Shown here piece by piece: positions 24,701 through 33,900 of a stretch of DNA of 64,000 nucleotides. Source of the DNA: Solibaculum mannosilyticum. GTDB lineage: Bacteria; Bacillota; Clostridia; Oscillospirales; Acutalibacteraceae. The position numbers and the translations under genes are program-made. Under the pieces are notes generated by a model. It was given only the letters and a program-made list of their open reading frames with translations. It ran no database searches and was not told where the DNA came from. Numbering within the stretch: the stretch's first letter is position 1; each line of letters starts with the position of its first letter. The stretch covers positions 372,001-436,000 of the forward strand of contig NZ_AP023321.1 in the NCBI RefSeq assembly GCF_015140235.1, read 5' to 3'.

Positions 24701-26470
24701 AACGCCCCCATTACCCTGCATTCCGAGCGCGGTATGCCTAATATCCCGGCCTACGAAAGCATGGTGGAAATGCTGGGTGAAGACCATCTCTGGCCCATCG
24801 ACAACGTGTGGGGCCTGCATGATTTCACTTCCGGTTCGGCTCAGAACGGCAACAAATATCAGCAGGAGATGAAGGATTACGGCTCCTACAATAGTCTGGA
24901 AGAATTTGTCCGCATCGCCCAGATGGTCAACTATGAGAACCACAAAGCACTGTTTGAAGCCACTCTCAACAAAGGCGGCAACGGCATGCTGATGTGGATG
25001 AGTCAGTCGGCATGGCCGTCCATGGTATGGCAGACTTACGATTATTACTACGATACCAACGGCGGATATTTCGGTCTCAAACAGGGCAACCAGCCCATTA
25101 ACGCCATCTGGAACTGCACAAACGAAGGCATTGTGCTTGTCAACTACACCCCCAATGATCTGACCGGTTTGACAGCCTATGTCAATGTGTACGATATCGA
25201 CGGCAATCTGATCCTCAGTGAAAGCAAGCAAAGCGATATTGAATCCGATTCCACTGTACAGTTGATGACGCTCCAGTATCCGGAAGATGCCAGCGACATT
25301 AAATTCATCCGTACCCGTGTAGAGGATGCCGACGGCAATCAAATCGCCGACGATTTCTACTGGACCAATACGAAAGAATACCAGGGTTATGAAGCCCTCA
25401 ACGATTTGCCGGAAGTTAAGCTGACGGCTGATTACCAAGCGCAGGAGAAGGTGGAAACCACTTGTTACTACACCGTCAACCTGCAAAACAACAGCGATGA
25501 TCCGGCTTTGATGATCCGTCTCAAGACCACCAATGATCTGACCGGCGAGCGGGTACTTCCGACTTATTATTCCGATAACTACATTTCACTTATGCCGGGA
25601 GAATCCAAGCAAATCACCGTGGAATTCGACGAGAAGTACTTAAACGGCGGTCAACCTGTGTTCAGCGTGGAAGGCTGGAACATCGTAGAGAGCAACATCG
25701 GCGAAGAGCCGGAACCGTACTACATCAAGGGCTTCCATATCAAACGGGAGAACCAGAGCATCTCTCAAGTTTCGGCCGGTCCGGTATACGCTGAAGTGGA
25801 GGTCGCCGCTCAGGAAGATTGTTCCTTGAAGGTCAATCCCGTGATCGCCCTCTACAAAGACGGCAGGCTGGTTGACTTAGAGAACAATAACGCAGACATC
25901 GTAATAGAAAACGGGGAGACCACATCCGTACTGACCCCGTCAATCACCATCCCCGATGAGGAAGATCTGAGTGGTTATGAGGTAAAAGCCTTCCTGTGGG
26001 GAGGAGAATCTTATGCCGAACCCATGCAAGGCAGCAAGGAACTGGATGTATGGTCACCGCCCAATTTAGCGCTGGATGCAGTGGCTGAGGCCAGTTCGGA
26101 GGAAAATAAACAGCAGAGCGAAGGCGCTGACCACAGCGTTAAAAATGTCAATGACGGCGACAGCACGACCCGTTGGGCTTCAGATTGGAAGAAGGATCCG
26201 CAGTGGGTACAGCTGGATTTTGGCAAGCCGATTGAATTTTCACAAATCGTCCTGCAGTGGGAAGCTGCCTATGCCACGAAGTACGTCATTCAGATCTCAG
26301 ATGACGGGGAGCGGTGGACCGATCTGGTTCGAAACGACAATAGCAAAGGCGGGACTGAACCGTACACGTTTGAGGAAAGCCAGACGGCCCGATATATCCG
26401 TGTCCAAGGAGAAGAACGAGCCATGGAGAAGTATGGTTATTCCCTCTATGAGATCCAAGTGTATCAGTAA
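21743..26470 (+). CDS. Secreted multidomain GH2 glycosidase A (beta-mannosidase/exo-glucosaminidase-like)
   Basis: 1575 residues, GTG start with GGAGG 7 bases upstream. The signal peptide is cleaved near VNA-QPK. Two discoidin/F5-8C (CBM32-like) domains occupy about 35-330. The GH2 sugar-binding domain (about 350-560) contains GWDWVPTIRGRNIGIY. Another F5-8C domain is inserted at about 575-710, then the GH2 immunoglobulin-like domain and the TIM barrel. The acid/base is E937 (GRNEGNPP) and the nucleophile E995 (HSERGMPN). A final F5-8C domain ends the protein (about 1435-1575). It is a paralogue of the GH2 at 30998 but lacks that protein's C-terminal tandem module. Next to a GH92 alpha-mannosidase, activity on beta-mannosyl or glucosaminyl ends of N-glycans is plausible; the substrate is inferred. 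Confidence 0.88.
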   Translation: MFQSLKKGTCLAVALALLTTLFTAVSPVNAQPKEEEGYRNVALRRAAYHSTATDYNQTGHLVTDGITPEVDIDAPEYSDQYGDSPSAENPSCAFDGNSGTKWLTFHQAAWLQLKFPGEEAYTATSYSLTTANDQPGRDPKAWTVEGSNDGVNFDVLDKQEGITWSERYETKTFQMENDTSYRYYRLNITENSGDNGEEQQGEWIPGRIQLGEFDLFNADGESVVPRPGQAGFNSEWVSKSSGEQYVYIDLGAQSSIDKVVVDWGDNYASQYEIQVSDDAESWNTVYKQNAGQGGTEECEFDTVQTQYVRLLCQEAVGNNYGVYEMEVYGVNDLHYSVGEMPEPEADGTQYLRGGNWKVERVSQVGEETTGETLSQAGYDDSSWLPATVPGTVLWSYLQAGAIPDPNVSDQQLQISDSYFTADFWYRNSFVIPESQEGQRTWLNFDAINWKADVYFNGQNVGRIEGAFIQSKFDVTDLVNYGGENYLAVYIHKNDNPGAVTEQTIGSAGANGGVLGYDNPTLHASIGWDWVPTIRGRNIGIYQDVYVSYTQDARLVSPWVITDLDLNDEVTPIEAENLALNKAASASSVEDEYNGGQNVVKNAVDGDSSTRWSSKYADDQWFQVDFGEPTTFSSTRIQWESSYASNYTLQYSNDGETWSDILTEDNCKGGVDQQYFDQITARYLRIQCGDRASKYGVSFWEFEVYDMEEPTEEPEGPDFSKADLTVKTEVSNCKDEASTVTVSGTIQPGNLPFSQDVNLEPNETKEVTIDGIVMEDPELWWPNTYGDQYLYTCNIQVSEDGQVSDDESFQFGVREFSYSEGSPLEIYCNGTRIIGRGGNWGMDDSNVAATAEDYDTKVRLHAEANLTMIRNWVGQTGNEEFYKACDKYGILVFDDFWLANPSDGPNPNDEEMFMENAVDKIKRVRRYASVCFYCGRNEGNPPETLNKSLEEATVTYDGTRHYIPHSASGTVSGYGPYAVQDPQYYFNNAPITLHSERGMPNIPAYESMVEMLGEDHLWPIDNVWGLHDFTSGSAQNGNKYQQEMKDYGSYNSLEEFVRIAQMVNYENHKALFEATLNKGGNGMLMWMSQSAWPSMVWQTYDYYYDTNGGYFGLKQGNQPINAIWNCTNEGIVLVNYTPNDLTGLTAYVNVYDIDGNLILSESKQSDIESDSTVQLMTLQYPEDASDIKFIRTRVEDADGNQIADDFYWTNTKEYQGYEALNDLPEVKLTADYQAQEKVETTCYYTVNLQNNSDDPALMIRLKTTNDLTGERVLPTYYSDNYISLMPGESKQITVEFDEKYLNGGQPVFSVEGWNIVESNIGEEPEPYYIKGFHIKRENQSISQVSAGPVYAEVEVAAQEDCSLKVNPVIALYKDGRLVDLENNNADIVIENGETTSVLTPSITIPDEEDLSGYEVKAFLWGGESYAEPMQGSKELDVWSPPNLALDAVAEASSEENKQQSEGADHSVKNVNDGDSTTRWASDWKKDPQWVQLDFGKPIEFSQIVLQWEAAYATKYVIQISDDGERWTDLVRNDNSKGGTEPYTFEESQTARYIRVQGEERAMEKYGYSLYEIQVYQ

Positions 26471-26499
26471 CCATCTATTTTTATACCACGTTGTAATCG

Positions 26500-26543
26500 A
26501 AGAGGATGTCCAGTCGATCAAATCGACTGGACATCCTCTTTTG
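26500..26543 (+). terminator. Terminator of GH2 A
   Basis: A perfect 19-bp stem (26500-26518 with 26522-26540) with a CAA loop, followed by TTTG; the 3' arm ends in CTCTT. Confidence 0.9.
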
Positions 26544-26609
26544 TAATGGGAGGTAAAAATGAATTAAAAGAGTATAATTGAAAAATGATATGAAATATAA
26601 CATATGACA

Positions 26610-26638
26610 TAGACAGATGGTAGTGAGTATGTTATAAT
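26610..26638 (+). promoter_or_regulatory. Promoter of the GH92 gene
   Basis: TAGACA (26610-26615), 17 bases, TATAAT (26633-26638) with TG one base before. Confidence 0.65.
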
Positions 26639-26683
26639 AATAAGGCAAAAATAAAAATTTTTTTAGTGAAGGAGTGAAATGAA

Positions 26684-29600
26684 GTGAGAAGTCAAATGAA
26701 GCGAGCACTGGCTTTTTTGTGCAGTGGAGCACTGTTGTGCAGTATGGCTGTGACATCGCCGGTTGTTTTCGCTCAAGACCAAGGAAATGGGGACGAAAAT
26801 CCAGTTTCCTATGTGGACACTTTGATTGGTGCGGAAAACAACGGCGCCTGTATCGCAGGACCTACCCGCCCCAATGGTTCCATCCATCCGAGCCCGGAAA
26901 CGAAAAACTGTGAAAATGGTGGTTACCGTGCCAATCAGGATATCGTTGGTTTTGGCCAGCTATATGTCCAGGGCACCGGCGGAACCAAAACCTATGGTAA
27001 TTTTATGCTGTCCCCTCAGGTGGGGGATCCCATTTTCAATGAAAGCAACCGTGCATCCGGCAAGGCCAATGAGGATGCAAATCCCAATTATTACACAGTG
27101 GACCTGACCAAATACGGCATCAAAGCCGAGGTCACGCCGGAAGAGCATACGGCGCTTTACCGCTTTACCTATCCGGAAAGCGACCAGTCCGGCATTGTGC
27201 TGGACATCAGCCGGAAGATCGGCAACGAGGTGGCGTTGGACGAAGGCTCCATCACCATCGATCCTGAAACCAATATCATTACTGGCGGCGGAACTTATAA
27301 AAAGAATTGGAATCCGGCCCCCTATGAACTGTATTTTACCATTGAATTCAGCGAACAACCCACGAAAATGTGCGTATGGGATCAGGATGGGCTGAAGGAA
27401 GACCTCCTGGAAAAATCTGTGGATTCGGGCAACAAGAATCGTTTAGGCGCTTATGTCCAGTTTGACACAGAGGCCGACGAAGAAATTTATGCGAAGATCT
27501 CCATTTCCTTTGACAGTGTGGAAAAAGCTCAAGCCTATCAAGAGGAAGAAGTCCCTGGCTTTGACTTTGACGCCGTCGTGCAGGAAGGTGCAGACGAATG
27601 GAATGACATTCTGCACAGCATCGAGTTGGGGGAGAACACCCCCGATGCTCAGAAGGAAAAATTCTATACAGCTCTGTACCATCTCAATGTGCAGCCTCGC
27701 GACCGTGTATCCGACCACGGTTATTGGGATGATTTCTACACCATGTGGGATAACTGGAAGACAGCGTTCCCCATGCTCAACATCATCCGTCCCAGCATGG
27801 TAGGACAGGTAGTCAATTCCTTCATCGACCGCGCCCTCAACGATGGTGAGCTGGCTGACGCCTTTATCCAGGGCAAGCCCTATTACTGCGGACAAGGAAA
27901 CGATACCGACAATGTCATCACCGATGCTTATCTAAAACAGATTCCCGGCGTGGATTGGGAAAAGGCTTATGAGGCGGTGCTGGTAAGTGCAGAGAATTGG
28001 CGCACGGAGAATTACCTCAAGTACGGTTATCAGTTTGGCACAGACAACCGATATGGATATCGTCTGAAACCGGCTTCGGCCACCCAGAACTTTGCCTACA
28101 ATGACTGGGGCATCGCCCAGATGGCCAAGGGGCTGGGCAAGACGGAAGATTATGAAAAATATTTAGCCCGTTCCAAGAATTGGCTCAACGTGTGGGATGA
28201 TACCGCGGAAAGCGATGGCTTTACCGGATTCCCCCGCGCCAGGAACGAGGACGGTACCTTTAAGAATACCGACCCCAAGAGCGGTTATGACAGCGATTTC
28301 TATGAGGCTACCTGCTGGCAGATGGCTTATTACAACGTCTACGACGCCGAAACCATTGTGGAAAAAATGGGCGGAAGAGGCGAGTTTGTTACCCGCCTGG
28401 AGCATGCTCTCAACAATAACCTCATCGATTTCAGCAATGAGCCGTCCTTCCACACCTTGTGGCTGTTCTGCAACGATGCCGTCCAGCGCCCGGATCTCGC
28501 ATCCTACTGGACCAATCAGTTGCTCAAGAAATTCCCCCAGCGCGACTATCCCGGCGATGAAGACAACGGCGCTATGAGCGCTATGTATATGTTCCTCATG
28601 TCCGGTTTCTTCCCCTATTCGGGCACCAATGACTATTATCTCCATGGCACCCATCTGGAAGAAGTGACCTATCATCTGGAAAATGGCAAGGATTTCAAGA
28701 TCCTGGGTGAAAACGTTTCGGAGAAAAACATCTATGTCCAGTCGGCCACCCTCAATGGGGAACCTCTGGATGTGGCCCATATCACCTACGATGATATCAA
28801 AAACGGCGGCGAACTTAAATTTGTCATGGGTTCGGAACCCAGTTCCTGGGGCCGGGGCGAAATGGAGACCGAACCTCCCACCGATATCCAGAACCTGACG
28901 GTCAATGAAGCGGCCGGTGAACAGGGTCTGGCTATCCTCAGCTGGGATGCCTCCACTGATAATGACGGCGTTTATCGTTATCACATTTACCGCGGTACCA
29001 CTGCCGATTTTGTAGCCGATGAATCTACAAAGATCGCCGATACCCGCAGCACGACCTATACCGATACCCCCGCTGACGAGGGAACCTATTACTATAAGGT
29101 ACAGGCCGAAGACTTTAGTTTCAACTTCTCCAATGTCTCTGAAGCAGTAAGTGTCGATATCAAGATCCCGCCTACCCAATACGGCAAGGGGAATCTGGCT
29201 CTCAATAAACCTGCAACCGCGACCGGTTCCGTCAAGCCTGCGGAAGGCCCGGAATACGCCGTGGACGGCGACAATAAATCCAAATGGTCCAGCAAAACCA
29301 CCGATGAAGACGGCAACTACTGGCTGGAAGTGGATTTAGGAGCCAATTATGCCATCGACCGTTGGGTGGTAGTCAATGCCAGCATCAACGGCGAGACCAT
29401 CGGCAACAACACCAGCGACTGTGAACTTCAAATCAAGACCGGCAATGAATGGCTGACAGTGGACAGCGTCAAAGGAAATACGGCTGCCACCATCGATCGA
29501 ACCATCAAGAATCCGGTCAGTGCACGGTTTGTGCGCCTGTACATCACCAAACCTGTTGGATCGAATCCTTCTTCTGTATCGGCCCGTATCAATGAATTCC

Positions 29601-30667
29601 AGCTTTATAGCCCTGAGGAGCCTGTCCCCGCAGGATCGTTGACCATGGGCAAAGAGACACAGGTCAACGATCAGGTCAAGGATACCGAGAGCGGCGCCCA
29701 GGCAGTGGACGGCGACAAGAAGACAAAATGGTCCTGCCGTTCCACTCAAAGCGATAACGGTACCTATTGGCTCAAAGTGGACTTGGGAAAAGAATATAAC
29801 GTAGGCAGCTGGTATGTATGTCATGCTGGCAGTGAAAAGCAAAGCTTTATCACGCAGGACTTCTCTTTGCAGGTCAGCCCAGACGGTGAAACCGGTTGGA
29901 CCGATGTGGATACAGTCACTGATAATACGGAAAACATCACAAACCGCCAACTGGATGAACCGGTCAAAGGACGTTATTTCCGCCTGCATATTACAAAACC
30001 CACAGGCGACGGCGCAGATTCCATTTCAGCCCGCATCTATGAATTCCACCTCTATGAGGCGGAGAGCGCTTATAGCGATATCACCATGACCACCGATAAG
30101 GATTCCTATCAGATCAATGAAACCATCACATTCAGCGCCAACACCCCGTCGGATGTAGACGGGATCAGTCTGGTCAATGAGAATGGAAAAACCATTGGAC
30201 TGACCAAGATTAAATCGACAGTGGGCCAGGATGATCGGAAGAATTGGACCATTCAGGCATCCCTGGGCACCGCTGGCCAAGGACGTACCCTTACTTTGAA
30301 AATCCATCGAAACGGCCAGTGGGAGACTACCGATGTGAAGGTAACCTTTGATGTAACTACCGAGGGGCTGGCCCCAGCTCAGATGCTGGAAGCTGTCTTT
30401 GCCTCCGAACAGGTCAAAGTCAATGAGCCTGTTCAAGTGACGGTACGCACTTCCACAGGGGTATCCAAGCTCTCGGTCCGCAATGAAAATGGACGTGCTA
30501 TGGGCTTTACCGTGCTGGGATATGAGGATCAAGACGATGTCCGGACTTGGACCATCGAAATGTCCGTAGGAACTGCCGGCATGCGTATTTTCAGCTTCTA
30601 TGGCGCGGACTACGCTGGACAATGGTCGCCTTATACAGTGGAGAGTTCTATTGTCATTACTCCGTAA
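26684..30667 (+). CDS. Secreted GH92 alpha-mannosidase with fibronectin, CBM32 and tandem C-terminal modules
   Basis: 1327 residues, GTG start (GGAG 9 bases upstream). The signal peptide ends near VFA-QDQ. The GH92 catalytic region (about 40-725) has VDTLIGAENNG, FGQLYVQGTGG, the acid motif FYEATCWQ (E541, equivalent to the YxEGNxWQ glutamate) and GDEDNGAMSAMYMFLMSGFFP with D625 and D627 as the likely base pair. A fibronectin III domain follows (about 735-830), then two F5-8C domains (about 840-985 and 985-1125), then two copies of a module of about 95 residues (about 1129-1327) shared with GH2 B and the GH78 enzyme. GH92 enzymes are calcium-dependent exo-alpha-mannosidases of host N-glycans or yeast mannan. 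Some GH92 sequence features are substituted (GNxWQY is ATCWQM). Confidence 0.9.
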   Translation: MRSQMKRALAFLCSGALLCSMAVTSPVVFAQDQGNGDENPVSYVDTLIGAENNGACIAGPTRPNGSIHPSPETKNCENGGYRANQDIVGFGQLYVQGTGGTKTYGNFMLSPQVGDPIFNESNRASGKANEDANPNYYTVDLTKYGIKAEVTPEEHTALYRFTYPESDQSGIVLDISRKIGNEVALDEGSITIDPETNIITGGGTYKKNWNPAPYELYFTIEFSEQPTKMCVWDQDGLKEDLLEKSVDSGNKNRLGAYVQFDTEADEEIYAKISISFDSVEKAQAYQEEEVPGFDFDAVVQEGADEWNDILHSIELGENTPDAQKEKFYTALYHLNVQPRDRVSDHGYWDDFYTMWDNWKTAFPMLNIIRPSMVGQVVNSFIDRALNDGELADAFIQGKPYYCGQGNDTDNVITDAYLKQIPGVDWEKAYEAVLVSAENWRTENYLKYGYQFGTDNRYGYRLKPASATQNFAYNDWGIAQMAKGLGKTEDYEKYLARSKNWLNVWDDTAESDGFTGFPRARNEDGTFKNTDPKSGYDSDFYEATCWQMAYYNVYDAETIVEKMGGRGEFVTRLEHALNNNLIDFSNEPSFHTLWLFCNDAVQRPDLASYWTNQLLKKFPQRDYPGDEDNGAMSAMYMFLMSGFFPYSGTNDYYLHGTHLEEVTYHLENGKDFKILGENVSEKNIYVQSATLNGEPLDVAHITYDDIKNGGELKFVMGSEPSSWGRGEMETEPPTDIQNLTVNEAAGEQGLAILSWDASTDNDGVYRYHIYRGTTADFVADESTKIADTRSTTYTDTPADEGTYYYKVQAEDFSFNFSNVSEAVSVDIKIPPTQYGKGNLALNKPATATGSVKPAEGPEYAVDGDNKSKWSSKTTDEDGNYWLEVDLGANYAIDRWVVVNASINGETIGNNTSDCELQIKTGNEWLTVDSVKGNTAATIDRTIKNPVSARFVRLYITKPVGSNPSSVSARINEFQLYSPEEPVPAGSLTMGKETQVNDQVKDTESGAQAVDGDKKTKWSCRSTQSDNGTYWLKVDLGKEYNVGSWYVCHAGSEKQSFITQDFSLQVSPDGETGWTDVDTVTDNTENITNRQLDEPVKGRYFRLHITKPTGDGADSISARIYEFHLYEAESAYSDITMTTDKDSYQINETITFSANTPSDVDGISLVNENGKTIGLTKIKSTVGQDDRKNWTIQASLGTAGQGRTLTLKIHRNGQWETTDVKVTFDVTTEGLAPAQMLEAVFASEQVKVNEPVQVTVRTSTGVSKLSVRNENGRAMGFTVLGYEDQDDVRTWTIEMSVGTAGMRIFSFYGADYAGQWSPYTVESSIVITP

Positions 30668-30692
30668 GAGAAAAAGATTGTACTAAACGAAA

Positions 30693-30736
30693 AAAAGAGA
30701 TCGGCGTCATCGGAAAGGTGACGCCGGTCTCTTTTG
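30693..30736 (+). terminator. Terminator of GH92
   Basis: AAAAGAGATCGGCGTCA pairs with TGACGCCGGTCTCTTTT across a 9-base loop. Confidence 0.9.
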
Positions 30737-30840
30737 TCAATTGGAGGGATAATAGAAAATAAAATGTATTTTATTATTATAATTTATAATATAAATGAAT
30801 GTTTTAGCTAATTATTTTATAAAATAATTAAAATAACTAG

Positions 30841-30869
30841 TTGACATATAGGTACAAAAAGAATATAGT
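30841..30869 (+). promoter_or_regulatory. Promoter of GH2 B
   Basis: TTGACA (30841-30846), 17 bases, TATAGT (30864-30869). Confidence 0.8.
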
Positions 30870-30899
30870 AAAAATCGAGAGAATAGAAGAGGGAGGAGG

Positions 30900-30916
30900 C
30901 GCCTTTTTAAAAGGCG
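30900..30916. repeat. Dyad CGCCTTTTTAAAAGGCG just after the GH2 B promoter
   Basis: Perfect 8-base arms around one base, about 25-40 bases after the predicted start. The loop is too tight for a good RNA hairpin, so an operator is possible. Nothing else is seen in 30737-30997. Confidence 0.45.
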
Positions 30917-30997
30917 TTATTTTAATGCAGGAAGGGGGATCGTATTCAAGTTAGGGAAGCGTTTTAGAAAGCAAGAACCAGAAAAGGAGAAAACATC

Positions 30998-33900
30998 ATG
31001 AAAAAGAGCCGAAGAATCTTAAGCATAGGCCTTGCCTTGACAATGGTAGCCGGCATGATGATTTCCACCTCCCCCGTCTCCACAGCTACACTGTCGTCGG
31101 GAGAAGAGCGAAACCTTGCTTACCATCGCATGGCCTATCAATCCAGCGCTGTGGACTTTAATGAAACCGCCCAGCTTATTACCGACGGTATCGTAGGTGA
31201 GGACATCACCTGGTCGGCGCCTACGCTGACTTCCCCATCGGGATCCACCAGCGGCATGTTTGACGACATGATCTATTCCGGAGGCAGCGGAAGCGCTTCG
31301 GAAGAGAATCCCCTGATTTTGCAGTTTACGCCGAGTAAGCCCACCGCAGTCACGCGGTATGATATCTCGGCCCGCGCCGGCAGCAATGCCCCCGGCAACT
31401 GGACGTTTGAAGGGTCTCAGGACGGGGAAAATTGGGACGTGCTGGATACCGTAGAGGGCAATACCTTTGATACATACCGGTCCAACGGCAGTTGGGCCAC
31501 ACTGGACTTCCCCATTGACAACCAGACAGTTTATTCCTATTACCGGTTGAGGATCACCGGATCGGCCACTGGAAGCGGTTATCTCAACGTGGCGGAGGTA
31601 GACTTCTTTGAATCGTCGAAATACGGAGATTATGTCAACCTCAAATACTCCCCCTTTGTCAGCCGCTGGACAAGCGAAGGCGCCGGGGAACAGTGGGTGT
31701 ACGTGGACTTAGGGGCCGAGAGCACCTTTGATGAGCTGCGTCTCACCTGGAGCGAGGAAAATTACGCCACCAAGTATCAGATTCAGGTGTCCGACGACGC
31801 GGAGAATTGGAAAACCGTTGCAAACGTCAAGAATCAGAAGGGCGGCGCCGTTTCCAACAAGATTCCCACCAAGACGGCTCGTTATGTTCGCGTGCTGATG
31901 GAAGAAAGCGCGGGGGACAAGTATAGCCTCCAGGAGATGGAGGTCATCGGGACCAACGATCTCTCCTATACCATCGATCCCATGCCGGGCGAGAGCGAGG
32001 ACGGAACCCAGCCCCTCACCGGAGGCAACTGGAAAGTGGAGCGGGAAAGTGCCATTGGGGACGTCAACGGAGAAGAAGTGGCGTCGGCTTCCTATGACGA
32101 TTCCACATGGCTGCCGGCCGTAGTACCCGGCACGGTTTTGACCTCTTATCTGGAAGCGGGAGCCGTTCCGGACACCAATGTCAGCGACAATCAGTTGGCG
32201 GTATCCGACTCCTATTTCCGGTCCAACTTCTGGTACCGCAACAATTTTGTAGTGCCAAAGGAAAAACAGGGACAAAAGGTCCTGTTAAACTTCGATGCCG
32301 TCAGCTGGAAGGCGGTTGTGTACTTCAACGGCCAGGAACTGGGCGAAATCAACGGCGCCTATACCCGCGGACAATTTGACGTAACCGATCTTGTCAACTA
32401 CGGGGAAAAGAACTACTTGGCCGTGCGCATCATCGCACCGGAGCATCCTGGACTGACCACCTGTCAGGATGCCGATACCACCAACACCAACGGCGGTATG
32501 CTGGGAGCCGACAACCCCTCCATCCACGCATCGGTGGGATGGGACTGGGTACCCACCATCCGCGGCCGCAACATCGGCCTTTACGATGATGTCTTCCTCA
32601 GCTATCGGGAAGGGGACATCCACCTGACCGATCCGTGGATTGAAACGGTGTTCGACAAAGACGACGAGGGCAATGTAGACTTGTCCAAGGCCCACCTGAC
32701 GGTACGGACCGAAGTCACCAATCCCACCGACTCCGAAAAGACAGCCACCGTCCAAGGAACCATCCAGCCCGGCAACATCGACTTCTCCCAGGGCAATATC
32801 ACCTTGGCGGCCGGGGAGACCAAGGAAGTCGCCATCCAGGTGGATGTGGATGAGCCACAGGTCTGGTGGCCCAATACCTACGGCGATCAGCCGCTTTACA
32901 CCTGTGAAATCCAGTCGGCAACCGGATCGTCCTGGTGGCCCACTATTGAAGATACCCAGACCTTCCAGTTTGGCATCCGTCAGCTGGAATTCACGCGCAC
33001 AGGCGAGCAGGGAAGCGGATGGGGCTCCTCCAACAGCTCGGCCCTGAACCTGTACTGCAACGGCGTGCGCATCTTCCTCAAGGGCGGCAACTGGGGCATG
33101 GACGATTCCAACCTGGCGGCCGATGCGGAAGATTACGACACCAAGGTCCGCCTCCACGCCGAGGCCAATTTTACCATGATCCGCAACTGGGTGGGTCAGA
33201 CCTGGAAAGAGGAATTCTACGATGCCTGCGACAAATACGGCATCCTGATCTGGGACGATTTCTGGCTTGCCAACCCCTCCGACGGCCCCGATCCTGTGGA
33301 TCGCGAGATGTTCTTTGACAACGCCACCGATAAGATCAAGAGAAATCGGAAGCATCCCAGCGAAGCCATCTACTGCGCCCGCAATGAAGGCATCCCGCCT
33401 GCCGATATCCAGGAATTCCTGACCAGCACCGTCGCCGGCAAAGCCAACATCGGCAACGACGGCGTGGAAGAGGTGGGCTCCTTGGACGGCAGCCGTTATT
33501 ACGTCAAGGCCTCCAACAAAGAGGACTTCGGCATCAACGGCGAGGGTCCCTATACCGTCCAGACTCCGCGCAACTATTTCTCCAGCAGCAATGCCGGCGC
33601 CAATCCTCAGCTGCACACCGAGCGCGGCATGCCCAATTTCCCGGCCTATGAAAGCATCTCCAAGATGTTGGGCGAGGATCATCAATGGCCCATGGACGAT
33701 GTGTGGGGCATCCACGACTTTGCCAACAGCGGCGCCCAGAACGCCCGCCAGTTTAAGAGCTTTATGTACGCCTACGAAGCCGAGGAAAATATCGATAACT
33801 TAAAGGATTTCTCCCGCATCGCTCAGATGGTCAACTACGAAGGCCATAAAGCCATGTTTGAATCCTTTGCCGAGGACAATTCCAGCGGCCTCCTGATGTG

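Noticed and set aside
24074-25486. 470-codon open frame on the minus strand
   Set aside because: It is an antisense shadow of the GH2 A barrel; it is rich in Val/Ile/His/Gly with no start signal, and the plus-strand frame has catalytic motifs.
30940-30985. Catabolite-repression (cre-like) site GGGAAGCGTTTTAG before GH2 B
   Set aside because: Only a partial match to the cre consensus and not symmetrical; too weak to report.
32285-33715. 476-codon open frame on the minus strand
   Set aside because: Antisense shadow of GH2 B in the same relative frame as the one in GH2 A; codon bias of the real gene explains it.
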